The notes beneath the pieces are model-generated. The model did no database searches, was not told the origin of the DNA, and saw only the letters and a program-made list of their open reading frames with translations. Source: Deltaproteobacteria bacterium (GTDB lineage: Bacteria > Myxococcota_A > Polyangia > HGW-17 > SLPX01). From it: 50,928 bases of DNA. The position numbers and the translations under genes were made by a program. Shown in pieces: positions 23,825 to 32,125 of this stretch. Location: positions 1-50,928 of the forward strand of contig JAGGXR010000082.1 of assembly GCA_021162935.1 (NCBI GenBank), given 5' to 3'. Every line of letters begins with the position of its first letter. Within the stretch, counting starts at the first letter, position 1.

Positions 23825-25255
23825 ATGGTGCAGCGTTGGATACAGTGGTCGTTTTTTGGGGTTGTCCTGTTGGGGGGATGTCACTATTCGTTTGACGTGG
23901 TTCGCAGTGAGACGCTGTGCAGTGACAGCATCGACAACGATCATGACGGGTTGACCGACTGTTTGGATCCAGACTGCGCTGCGAAGTCCGAGTGCTCAGG
24001 CATCGAGGCCTGCGGCGACGGCATCGATAACGATCACGACGGCCTAACCGATTGCGACGACAACGACTGCTCTGAGTCGCCTGTTTGCGTTGGAAAGGAG
24101 AATTGCACAGATGGGGTGGACAACGACCATGACGGCCTAACCGACTGCGACGACGACGACTGCGCTGAGTCGCCTGTTTGCGTTGGAAAGGAGAATTGTA
24201 CAGATGGGGTGGACAACGACGCAAACGGCAAGACGGATTGTGACGACGACGGCTGCAAACAGGACCTCGCTTGCCTGGGCCCCATGCCCTGCAACGACAA
24301 CCAGGTGTGCGAGTCCGAATATGAAGATCGACGCTGGTGCGCAGACTGTGTGCCGACCTGTTCTCTGGATGACGGCGATCACTTTGACTACATCGTGTCC
24401 CATTTTTTGCTTCCGACATCGGCTGAGCAGGCGGCTCAGATCGGCTGGGATCTGGATGGTGATGGGGACGTGGACAACGGTCTGGGTGGCTTGATTGCTC
24501 TGGCTGGTTCGGGTGACGCCACGAAGATGCAGTCCGATGCGGATGAGATGGTCCAAAATGGAACCTACATTTTGCTGGGGCGCATCATCGTCAATCAGTG
24601 GCCGATAGACGATGTCGTGGCCGTGCAGATTTTCGACGGCAACACGGATGCCACAGCCGACGCCACCGAGGATAACCTGACGGGGTCTGGGCAGGCGCTC
24701 ATTGCCGCCACAGCGCCTCGATTCGACAAGCTCTGTGGATCGCTGAGCGATGGGCGACTTCTGTCCGGTCCAGGGAATTTTCGGCTGCCCTTGCCACTGT
24801 TTCACGAAGTTCTCTACATGACGACTGAGTATGGTTGGATCGTGACCGCTCCTGGAGGGAGCGTTACGGAAACCAACTGGCAGCATGTGATTATTGCTGG
24901 AGGTTGGACGCAGGCGACGATTGACGCCGAGTTGCTTCCAGAAATGGCGCGGTATCTGTCTCTTCGGTACAAGAAGGATCCCCAGTCGAATCTTGCCGAT
25001 ACCATCCGCAATCAGATCGACGGCCGCTGTATCGATACGTTGCCGGGCTGCGAGAACGTGGTAAACGGCGAAGGCGATTGCATGATCTGGGATGAGAATC
25101 CGAATACGCCCGTGGTGACGACGACCGAGTTGAAATGCTCCTGGGTGTCGTCATTTTTTCGACCGACCGTGGACATGGACGGAGACGGAATTCCGGACAT
25201 TTTTCCGATAGGCGTGGAGGTTTCTGCGGCGGTCCACGTGACCATCTCGAATTGA
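23825..25255 (+). CDS. Lipoprotein with four 31-residue DxDxDG repeats (476 aa)
   Basis: ATG 23825 follows GGAGGT by 4 nt; the upstream ATG at 23813 overlaps that Shine-Dalgarno and is less likely. The signal ends VVLLGGC (lipidated C19). Residues 31-154 hold four tandem 31-residue units of the form C-x-D-x-[IV]-DNDHDGLTDC-x-D-x-DC, the Ca-binding DxDxDG type seen in thrombospondin type-3-like and MopE-like repeats; the fourth is diverged (DNDANGKTDC). A Cys-rich bridge follows, then a domain with DLDGDGDVDN and further beta structure, ending with a DMDGDGIPD loop near the C-terminus. Probably a calcium-stabilised surface protein of unknown role. It lies 84 bp after the TPR/PEGA-like gene on the same strand and converges on the DsbA-like gene. 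Confidence 0.85.
   Translation: MVQRWIQWSFFGVVLLGGCHYSFDVVRSETLCSDSIDNDHDGLTDCLDPDCAAKSECSGIEACGDGIDNDHDGLTDCDDNDCSESPVCVGKENCTDGVDNDHDGLTDCDDDDCAESPVCVGKENCTDGVDNDANGKTDCDDDGCKQDLACLGPMPCNDNQVCESEYEDRRWCADCVPTCSLDDGDHFDYIVSHFLLPTSAEQAAQIGWDLDGDGDVDNGLGGLIALAGSGDATKMQSDADEMVQNGTYILLGRIIVNQWPIDDVVAVQIFDGNTDATADATEDNLTGSGQALIAATAPRFDKLCGSLSDGRLLSGPGNFRLPLPLFHEVLYMTTEYGWIVTAPGGSVTETNWQHVIIAGGWTQATIDAELLPEMARYLSLRYKKDPQSNLADTIRNQIDGRCIDTLPGCENVVNGEGDCMIWDENPNTPVVTTTELKCSWVSSFFRPTVDMDGDGIPDIFPIGVEVSAAVHVTISN
23915..24286 (+). repeat. Four tandem 93-bp coding repeats
   Basis: Units start at 23915, 24008, 24101 and 24194, exactly 93 bp (31 codons) apart. The block containing GAGTCGCCTGTTTGCG recurs nearly unchanged in units 2 and 3 (24074 and 24167), indicating recent duplication or gene conversion. 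Units 1 and 4 are more diverged. Copy number is likely to vary between strains. Confidence 0.85.
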
Positions 25256-25304
25256 GGGCAGCGGATCCTGGCCGGCCCTCCACGTCTTTTGAGAAATGCT
25301 GATG

Positions 25305-26711
25305 CTACGGTGGGGGCTGCGTCTTGCCGACGGACCTCAATCGGTCGAGCGCAGCCGAGATACGCTTGCGTATGGCCGTCGTGTAGGTGTAGCCACGGAT
25401 GGCATCCGTGTGGCCGCCGACCGCCGGGAATACAAGGTAACTGCAGGATCGATTGGTCAGGCCCAATCGATAGGCTTCCCTGGCATCCTCCTGGACGACC
25501 TTCATGGTAATGGATGCATGGAGGGCAGCCTGGGCTCTTGCAGGCACGAGGCCGGCATCGCGGGCCACCGCGAGGGCGGAACGGATCGTATAGGGTCTCG
25601 CAGCGGAGGCGAGCGTCGCAAAGGTCCAAAATCGACCTTCCCGGTATGCCTCAACGGCCAGGCGCGCAAGCGGTAGTTCAATGGGGCGCCGGGTGCCAGG
25701 CAGGTGCTTGAATACGAGTCGAACCAAGCCGTCATACGCCCTGGTCGCGTCGATCCAGCGTTGGAGATTCGAGTAGAACGCGTAGCAGCGAAGACTGGTG
25801 AACCAAAGGACCGTGATGGGCGCCCGGGGATTGCCCAGGATCGGACGATCGTCCACGACGATTCGGGAACTGGATCCCTTGGGTGCCCAGCGTCGGCCGG
25901 GAGGCCGCCGATGAATGGACACTATCCGAGAGCGGGTGGGGCGCGTGACGCCGTGTTTGATGAGTTCCGAATAGAGGTTCTTTCTCGTGATACCTCGTCG
26001 TTTGAGCGCGGCCCGCGCCCGTTTGGCTTGTGCCTGATAGACCGCCTCGAAGCGCGCTAATCGCCCTGCACCCACGATTTTGACGCCGTTGAAGAAGAAC
26101 GTCGGGGTCCCTCGGACACCGAGCGTGTGGCCGAATTGGACGTCGGATGCAACAGCGGAGCGCATGCTGTGCCGTTGCATGGCCGCGGCAAAGGCTTTGG
26201 CTTTGAGGTGTGCCTGGAGGGCAAGGGTCCGCAGGGTCGCGGTGGTCAGGTTTCTCCGGTTTTGCCATAGCAGCGCCGCGTACGTCCAAAATTTCTTTTG
26301 GCGGTGGGCTTCAGCCGCCGCCTCGGCGGCGTCCTGAGCGAATCGGTGAAAGGCCAGAGGCATGTGCCGGAACACCAGACGGATTTCCTTGGGGTGTTTC
26401 TTCATCAGGGCTGGGATGGTCGTGGTGAGGGCTCGGGCACAGAAGGGGCATTGGAAGTCTGCAAAGACAACGATGGTCACCAGAGCACCCGATGGACCCA
26501 GGACAGGTGCCTTACCGACTGGTACTCGATAGACCGTTGAAGTGGGAGCGTAGGACCTCTGCGCCATGGCAGTCGAAGCGGCGAAGGAGACCGCTGCCAC
26601 GGTGATTGCCGCAAGCGACACGACGCGCCATGGGCCTGCATGCAGGTTGGGTGCCTTCGACGATGGGGGATTCGAGGCGCTGCATCGGCCGTTGAATGCC
26701 GTGCTAGCCAT
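25305..26711 (-). CDS. DsbA-like protein with two thioredoxin domains, the second lacking a CxxC (468 aa)
   Basis: A signal-like segment (VVSLAAITVAAVSFAASTAMA) suggests export. The first thioredoxin/DsbA domain (about 62-235) has the active site CPFC (88-91) after VVFADFQ, and the cis-Pro loop GTPTFFFNG. After a basic linker a second DsbA-like domain begins at about 300 (APITVLWFTSLRC), where the site reads CYAF with a single Cys, so it cannot form the usual disulfide. The family resembles DSBA_2/thioredoxin_4 proteins that oxidise or isomerise periplasmic disulfides; Cys-rich lipoproteins encoded nearby could be clients. The ATG overlaps the rel stop by 8 bp (ATGGCTAG), so the two are translationally linked despite unrelated roles. 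The gene converges on the DxDxDG lipoprotein, 49 bp away. Confidence 0.85.
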   Translation of the reverse strand: MASTAFNGRCSASNPPSSKAPNLHAGPWRVVSLAAITVAAVSFAASTAMAQRSYAPTSTVYRVPVGKAPVLGPSGALVTIVVFADFQCPFCARALTTTIPALMKKHPKEIRLVFRHMPLAFHRFAQDAAEAAAEAHRQKKFWTYAALLWQNRRNLTTATLRTLALQAHLKAKAFAAAMQRHSMRSAVASDVQFGHTLGVRGTPTFFFNGVKIVGAGRLARFEAVYQAQAKRARAALKRRGITRKNLYSELIKHGVTRPTRSRIVSIHRRPPGRRWAPKGSSSRIVVDDRPILGNPRAPITVLWFTSLRCYAFYSNLQRWIDATRAYDGLVRLVFKHLPGTRRPIELPLARLAVEAYREGRFWTFATLASAARPYTIRSALAVARDAGLVPARAQAALHASITMKVVQEDAREAYRLGLTNRSCSYLVFPAVGGHTDAIRGYTYTTAIRKRISAALDRLRSVGKTQPPP

Positions 26712-28860
26712 TTTGAATTCTTTGGACCGAGTAGACCCCGGCGATTTTCTGGATGTGTTTGATGACTTTGCGGATCTGGTCCACGTTGGCCACCTGGAAT
26801 TTGAACGTGTTCGTGGCTCGTTCCGGGTCCTGCGAGCGGCAGGTGGCTTCGGTGATGTTCAGTCCGTTTGATGAGAAGCACTTGCTCATTTCCGCCAGGA
26901 GTCCTGGCTTGTTGTCGGTGATCACCTTCAGCCCGACGGTGTAGAGGGTCTTGGATCGGTCGTCCCAGTCCACTTCGATTCTGCGTTCTGGATCCGCGTC
27001 CAGGACCTTCTTGCAGGTGGCCACATGCACCGTGACGCCCCGGCCTCTCGTGATGAAGCCCACGACGCGATCGCCGGGGACGGGGTTGCAGCAGCCGGCC
27101 AGGCGGACCATGACGTTGTCGATGCCCTGCACCTTCATTTTGTTCGGGTGGCTGAGTCGCGCCAAAATGCCGCCTTTATCCGGCTTGTCTTTGCTGCGGG
27201 GCTGCACCCTCTTGTCTTCTGGTACGAGTTCCAGGAGGACCTGTTCCAGGGAGATTTGGCCCATGCCGATCTGATAGAGGAGTTCGTCTTCGCCCGAAAG
27301 CTTGAAGGCCTTGGCCGCCTTGTCGAGTTCACCGGCTTTCTTGAGCTTCGGCAGCGAGTACTTGAATTTCCTTAGCCGTCGCTCCAGGAGGTCCCTTGCC
27401 AGGGTGCGGGCGCGCTGACGTTCCGTGGCCCGGACGTAGTGATTGATCTTGGCCCTGGCGCGTCCCGTGACCACGAATTTGAGCCAGTCCTTGTTGGGAT
27501 GCTGGTGCACACTCGTGATGATTTCGACCGTATCGCCGCTGTTCAGTCGATACTTGAGGGGCACGATGACCCCATTGACCTTGGCTCCGCTGCAGTGATT
27601 GCCGACTTCGGAGTGGACGCTGAACGCGAAGTCTACGGGCGTTGCTCCTTTTGGCAAAGCCTTCACTTCGCCTTGGGGAGTGAAGACGAACACCTCGTCT
27701 TCGAAGAGGTCGATCTTGACGCTTTCGATGAATTCGCTCGGATCCGAAACCTCTCGCTGGACCTCCATGAGCTGTCGCAGCCAGCTATACTGACGCTCAT
27801 CCTTTGGAGACAGAGGTTGGCCTTCCTTGTAGACCCAGTGGGCAGCGATGCCGTTTTCCGCCACGCGATGCATTTCTTCGGTGCGGATCTGGGTTTCGAG
27901 GTGACGGGCGGATTTGCCCTGCGTCCAGACAACGGATGTATGGAGCGACTGATATCCATTTTGTTTGGGCAGGGCCACGTAATCTTTGAATCGCCCAGGG
28001 ACCGGCGTGAACATGGAGTGGACTCGACCCAGGGCTTCGTAACAGTGGCCCACGTTGTCGGTGATGATTCGAAAAGCCACCACGTCGTACACCTGGTCGA
28101 GTCGTTTGGACGTGGCCTGCATTTTCTGGAAGATGCCATAGAGATTCTTCTTGCGTCCCTGAATTTTGGCAGGAATGTTGGCAAGTTCCATTTCTTTTTG
28201 CAGCACGGTTTTGACTTCTGCGATAAATTTCTTTCGAGGCTTGTCTGCCTTTTCGATTTCCTTGGCCAGATTAGAAAACGCCGTTGGGTTGAGATGCTTG
28301 AAGGCCAGGTCCTCCATCTCGGTTTTGATCCATTGGATCCCCAGTCTGTTGGCGATGGGGGCATGGATGTCGAGCGTTTCCCTGGCGATTCGATCCTGGG
28401 CTGAGGGCTTCATGGCACCCAGGGTCCGCATGTTGTCGAGACGGTCGGCTAGTTTGATGATCACGACGCGGATGTCTCTTGCCATGGCAAGGAGCATTTT
28501 TCGGAAGTTCTCCGCCTGCTTTTCCTGCCGGTTGCGGTAGGGCAGATGACTCAACTTGGTCATTCCGTCCACCAGGAAGGCCACCTCGGGACCGAAGATG
28601 ATGCGGACGTCCTCTGTTGTGGAATCCGTGTCTTCGACGCAGTCGTGAAGGAGCCCAGCAGCAATCGATGCCACGTCCATCTTGAGTTGGGTGAGCAGCA
28701 CCGCCACGCCGATGGGATGTACCACGTAAGGCTCCCCGCTCTTGCGCTTTTGGTTTATGTGTTTCCGCATGGCGTAGGCGTAGGCCTTGCGGATGCGGGA
28801 GAGGTCTGCATCTGGCAGGTAGGTCCGCACGCTGGCGAGGAGACTTTCCAGGCTCAACAT
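26704..28860 (-). CDS. rel: Bifunctional (p)ppGpp synthetase/hydrolase, RelA/SpoT family (718 aa)
   Basis: The domain order is complete for a long Rsh protein: HD hydrolase with H48, HDCVED (72-77) and N143 (LADRLDNMRTL), then the synthetase domain (VAFRIITD, RFKDYVALPKQNGYQSLH), TGS (FVFTPQGEVKALPKGATPVDFA), a helical/zinc-finger region, and a C-terminal ACT domain (LKVITDNKPGLLAEMSK). Intact HD and synthetase residues imply both synthesis and breakdown of (p)ppGpp. The length is normal. The ATG at 28860 gives the usual N-terminus (LxxLLxxVxxY). The Shine-Dalgarno is weak (a G-run about 8 bases upstream). It overlaps the DsbA-like gene downstream by 8 bp. This is a core stress regulator. Confidence 0.97.
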   Translation of the reverse strand: MLSLESLLASVRTYLPDADLSRIRKAYAYAMRKHINQKRKSGEPYVVHPIGVAVLLTQLKMDVASIAAGLLHDCVEDTDSTTEDVRIIFGPEVAFLVDGMTKLSHLPYRNRQEKQAENFRKMLLAMARDIRVVIIKLADRLDNMRTLGAMKPSAQDRIARETLDIHAPIANRLGIQWIKTEMEDLAFKHLNPTAFSNLAKEIEKADKPRKKFIAEVKTVLQKEMELANIPAKIQGRKKNLYGIFQKMQATSKRLDQVYDVVAFRIITDNVGHCYEALGRVHSMFTPVPGRFKDYVALPKQNGYQSLHTSVVWTQGKSARHLETQIRTEEMHRVAENGIAAHWVYKEGQPLSPKDERQYSWLRQLMEVQREVSDPSEFIESVKIDLFEDEVFVFTPQGEVKALPKGATPVDFAFSVHSEVGNHCSGAKVNGVIVPLKYRLNSGDTVEIITSVHQHPNKDWLKFVVTGRARAKINHYVRATERQRARTLARDLLERRLRKFKYSLPKLKKAGELDKAAKAFKLSGEDELLYQIGMGQISLEQVLLELVPEDKRVQPRSKDKPDKGGILARLSHPNKMKVQGIDNVMVRLAGCCNPVPGDRVVGFITRGRGVTVHVATCKKVLDADPERRIEVDWDDRSKTLYTVGLKVITDNKPGLLAEMSKCFSSNGLNITEATCRSQDPERATNTFKFQVANVDQIRKVIKHIQKIAGVYSVQRIQNG

Positions 28861-29045
28861 GATGCAGTACCCCCATGGACCACCGCCCAGTCTCGCTCCA
28901 ATGAGACAGCGCGTTTATCATGATAGGGGATGGGACGGGTACAAACGGTTTCGAACATACTATTTAGCATATGCATTTGTCTTTAGGTGACAACGCAAAA
29001 GGACGGGCCGGAGGCAAAAAAAGCCCGAAGATCGACACGACGCCA

Positions 29046-31205
29046 CTATCGGACGATGTTTCGTCGCAGCGTTCTGATGAAGCGACCGGTCTCTGAGATA
29101 GCGAATTGCCGGATGCCTTCCTGCAGGGATGCGATTTCCTCGGCCGGCAGGCTCACCTGGAAGAGCACGCCGCCGCCGGGGATTCCAGCGGTGGCCGACC
29201 GACCGAGAGGATGATCGGTATCCGGGGCCACGAGGTGGAGGGCGATCACCAGGATACGGTCTGTGGACGCCACCACGGACAGTTCGAGCCGATTCTTCGG
29301 CATGGGCCATGCCAACGGTATGCCCTTTCGTGCTTGAGCGGAGAACCGGAAGCTGACGGCCGGGCCGTCCAGGTACAGCAACGACGAAGGGAGGCGCCAG
29401 GGGGAGAGATCGTCAATCAGGGTTCTGGCCAGGTCTACGACTGGAAGATGATCCGCTGTGTCCCATCGTTTCGTGGGGCTCAAGACGAAATCGATCCCAG
29501 ATGCTTCGGCCTGTTCTGACGCCCGGAACAAGGCAGTCCTCATGCTGTCCGATAGACCGTCCAGTACGTTGCGTCGTTCTGCGATGTCCGGTGCCTGCGT
29601 GTTTTCGGACTGGGAATAGAGCCGATTCAGGTCGGCCAGGGCACGGGCCAATTCGGCCTCATCTTTGGGAAGGGCCATGCCGAGGACGGCAATGACATGG
29701 TCCAGTGCTGAACGTTGTTGGACCGTCAGAGAGTCAGCCGATCGAAGACGGGCTACGTAGAGTTCGAGAGCGGTGATCCTCGCGTCTTCTCCCGATGTGA
29801 GGACCCGGCTGAACACTTGGTCCTGTTCGGACTGGATCGGCGCTGGCTGAGGTGCGTCCGTTGGTGTCGGTTCCTGTTTCACGCTCTCTTTTTTGACTTT
29901 CAGCGGAAGAACGGGTTCGTCCAGGAGGTGGTCGTCCATCAGGTCCACAGACTGGATCTCCACTTCGTGGGAGTCCTCGGAGAACACTTCTTCCGGTGGA
30001 GCGGTGGCGATCGCGTTTTCACCCGTTTCAACGAGTGCCACCGCATCATCGACGAGCCCATGATCGCGGGTGACGTCCATGGCGTCCTCATCCGATTCTT
30101 CGATCATTTGAATGTGTGGGTCGCTCAAAGACTGGAGTTCGTCGGTTGGTCCATCTTCGTCAGATGATACAGCATCGGTTTCGGCTAGATTCTGAGGGTT
30201 CCCTTCGTCCACGGCAGGCGAGTCGTCCGCGCCGGATTCATGTGGCGCGACCTCGTTCGTCGTGAGGATGTCGGCCGGAATTGGTTTGGAATCTTCGGCG
30301 GATTCGATGGGGTGTGTTGATCCTATTCCGGCTTCGTCCAGCGTATTCTGGTCCAAGTCCGCAGGTGCCGCGGCCGTCGTGGAAGCGGGCTGCGCCACTT
30401 CCATGGGCAGTGGCGGCGGTCCTGGCTTCTTTTTCGAGTCCTGGTCCGGCTCCGCGCCATTCGTATCCATCTCGGCAGCGACAGGTTCGGCCGGGGCCTT
30501 CTTGCCTTTTTTCGGTTTGCGAGGAGGCGGGAGGGTTCGCGCCTTCTTCCTTCGACGTGGCGGCGGCAGAGTGCGCGCCCGCTTTTGCCTTTTGCCTTTT
30601 TCGGCATCGTCGAGGGTTTCGAGAGCTGCAGGCCTGGGCGTGACCACTTCGGATGCATCCTTGGCCTTGCCCTGTTCCTCATCGGATTGGGCTTCGTCAG
30701 GAAGCTGCGTGGAGTCCTCGGTCGATTCCTTTGCATTATTCTTTGCTGTTCCAGGGTGTCCATCGGACGGCTTACCACGATCCGGCCCGAAGTCATCTCG
30801 ATGGGCATCCTTGGCTGCTGTCGGAGCTTCTTGGCGTGCGTGCGTTTTTGTGGGCGTGCCGCCCGAGATTTTGCGGAGGGCCGTGGTGATTCGTTGCAGT
30901 TCTGCCTCGAGTTGGAGAAATTCCAAGGTTGCGTCGTCGAGTTGATCCCGCTTCGTGTCCAAACCTTTGGTCAGATCCACGATCGCAACCATGGCTTTGA
31001 GCATGCGTCCTCGCATGGTCGTGTTGCTCATCGAGGCTAGATGCTTGCGGCCTTTCGAGCCGAATGTCTCATGGACGGCTACCTTCCAGTCTTCGAAATG
31101 CTCAGTCAGGAAATCCTCTGCGGTCGATGCACTGGAACTCGCTTCTTGGAGCATGGTTTTCCATTTTTTGCAGATTGCAGTCGCTGTCCGGATCCACTGT
31201 TCCAT
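29046..31205 (-). CDS. Large charged low-complexity protein of unknown function (719 aa)
   Basis: The likely start is ATG 31205 (MEQWIRTATAICKKWK), with AGGAAA upstream; the frame opens further to 31259 without support. The N-terminal 130 residues are helical and may form coiled coils (a region ending LEAELQRITTALRKI). A long disordered middle mixes acidic stretches with two basic copies of RTLPPPR next to KPKKGKK. A folded C-terminal domain of about 230 residues follows (from DARITALELYVARL), with helices and then beta strands such as LELSVVASTDRILVIALHL. There is no signal peptide. I do not recognise a family. The pattern of helical head, acidic/basic linker and globular tail recalls cytoplasmic adaptor or DNA-associated proteins, but this is not evidence of function. 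Confidence 0.7.
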   Translation of the reverse strand: MEQWIRTATAICKKWKTMLQEASSSASTAEDFLTEHFEDWKVAVHETFGSKGRKHLASMSNTTMRGRMLKAMVAIVDLTKGLDTKRDQLDDATLEFLQLEAELQRITTALRKISGGTPTKTHARQEAPTAAKDAHRDDFGPDRGKPSDGHPGTAKNNAKESTEDSTQLPDEAQSDEEQGKAKDASEVVTPRPAALETLDDAEKGKRQKRARTLPPPRRRKKARTLPPPRKPKKGKKAPAEPVAAEMDTNGAEPDQDSKKKPGPPPLPMEVAQPASTTAAAPADLDQNTLDEAGIGSTHPIESAEDSKPIPADILTTNEVAPHESGADDSPAVDEGNPQNLAETDAVSSDEDGPTDELQSLSDPHIQMIEESDEDAMDVTRDHGLVDDAVALVETGENAIATAPPEEVFSEDSHEVEIQSVDLMDDHLLDEPVLPLKVKKESVKQEPTPTDAPQPAPIQSEQDQVFSRVLTSGEDARITALELYVARLRSADSLTVQQRSALDHVIAVLGMALPKDEAELARALADLNRLYSQSENTQAPDIAERRNVLDGLSDSMRTALFRASEQAEASGIDFVLSPTKRWDTADHLPVVDLARTLIDDLSPWRLPSSLLYLDGPAVSFRFSAQARKGIPLAWPMPKNRLELSVVASTDRILVIALHLVAPDTDHPLGRSATAGIPGGGVLFQVSLPAEEIASLQEGIRQFAISETGRFIRTLRRNIVR

Positions 31206-31354
31206 TTGGGTTGCTTTCCTGTCTTGTGTGTTGGGTGACTGATCGCGTGTGAGTGGCAATATACCACGCGATTTTGGATTTTCTAGCAGTGCGTCACAGC
31301 GGCATCTGGTCGAGTCGACGTCCGTCCCTGCAGGCGCCTCCTGCGAAGGAAAGG

Positions 31355-32125
31355 TCAGTTTTTCGGGCTGTTACGCTCCACGTCATCGATGAGCTGAAGG
31401 AGGCGTTTCAGTTCATACACTTCGACGGGGGTCAGATTCCGGTATCGGCCTGGGGCCATGTCCTCGATGGTCAGCGATGCGAAACTGGTACGGATGAGCC
31501 TCGCGACCTGATGGCCCATGGCCTCGAAGATGCGCCGCACGATTCGGTTTCGGCCTTCGTGCAGGACGATCTCCACCCATGTGGATGCAGAGGTTCGATG
31601 CGTGACCAGGACCGAATCCGGTTGGATGGGACCGTCCTCCAATCGAATGCCCCGCTCGATTCGATGGATGTCGTCGGTCGACATCTGGCCGCGCACCCTT
31701 GCGAGATAGGTTCTCGGTATCTGATTGGATGGGTGGAGGAGACCAGCGGTCAGGGCTCCGTCGTTGGTGAGGATAAGGGCGCCTTCCGATTGGATATCGA
31801 GTCTTCCCACTGGATAGAGCCGGAGGTTCTTCTTGTTTCGGATGATGTCCACGACCGTCTGTTTGCCGTCCGGGTCGTTGGCTGCGCTCACCACCCCTCT
31901 GGGTTTGTTGAGGAGGTAATATACGTGGCGTTCCGGCCGGACCGGCACCCCATCCACCGCCACCTTGTCCTGTTGGGGATCGATGATCGTTCCCATCTGT
32001 CGAACTATCTTGCCGTTGATTGTGACGTGACCGGATTCGATGAGCCGATCCGATTTGCGACGAGATGCCACTCCGCAGTGGGCGAGGTGTGCGTTGAGGC
32101 GTACGGTGTGGGCCTTCTTGGTCAT
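31355..32125 (-). CDS. rluB: 23S rRNA pseudouridine synthase, RluB/RsuA family (256 aa)
   Basis: An N-terminal S4 RNA-binding domain (RLNAHLAHCGVASRRKSD) is followed by the RsuA/RluB catalytic domain. The signature GRLDIQSEGALILTNDG carries the catalytic Asp. A C-terminal EGRNRIVRRIFEAMGH motif is also typical. The enzyme should isomerise a uridine in 23S rRNA (helix 89 region for RluB); RsuA or RluF specificity is not excluded from sequence alone. The start ATG overlaps the scpB stop (ATGA), matching the widespread scpA-scpB-rluB arrangement. Confidence 0.95.
   Translation of the reverse strand: MTKKAHTVRLNAHLAHCGVASRRKSDRLIESGHVTINGKIVRQMGTIIDPQQDKVAVDGVPVRPERHVYYLLNKPRGVVSAANDPDGKQTVVDIIRNKKNLRLYPVGRLDIQSEGALILTNDGALTAGLLHPSNQIPRTYLARVRGQMSTDDIHRIERGIRLEDGPIQPDSVLVTHRTSASTWVEIVLHEGRNRIVRRIFEAMGHQVARLIRTSFASLTIEDMAPGRYRNLTPVEVYELKRLLQLIDDVERNSPKN

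Noticed and set aside
28980-29045. Poly-A/GCCCG segment as a terminator of the 719-aa protein gene
   Set aside because: The GC arms and the A/T run are not in the order needed for an intrinsic hairpin followed by a U-tract on either strand.
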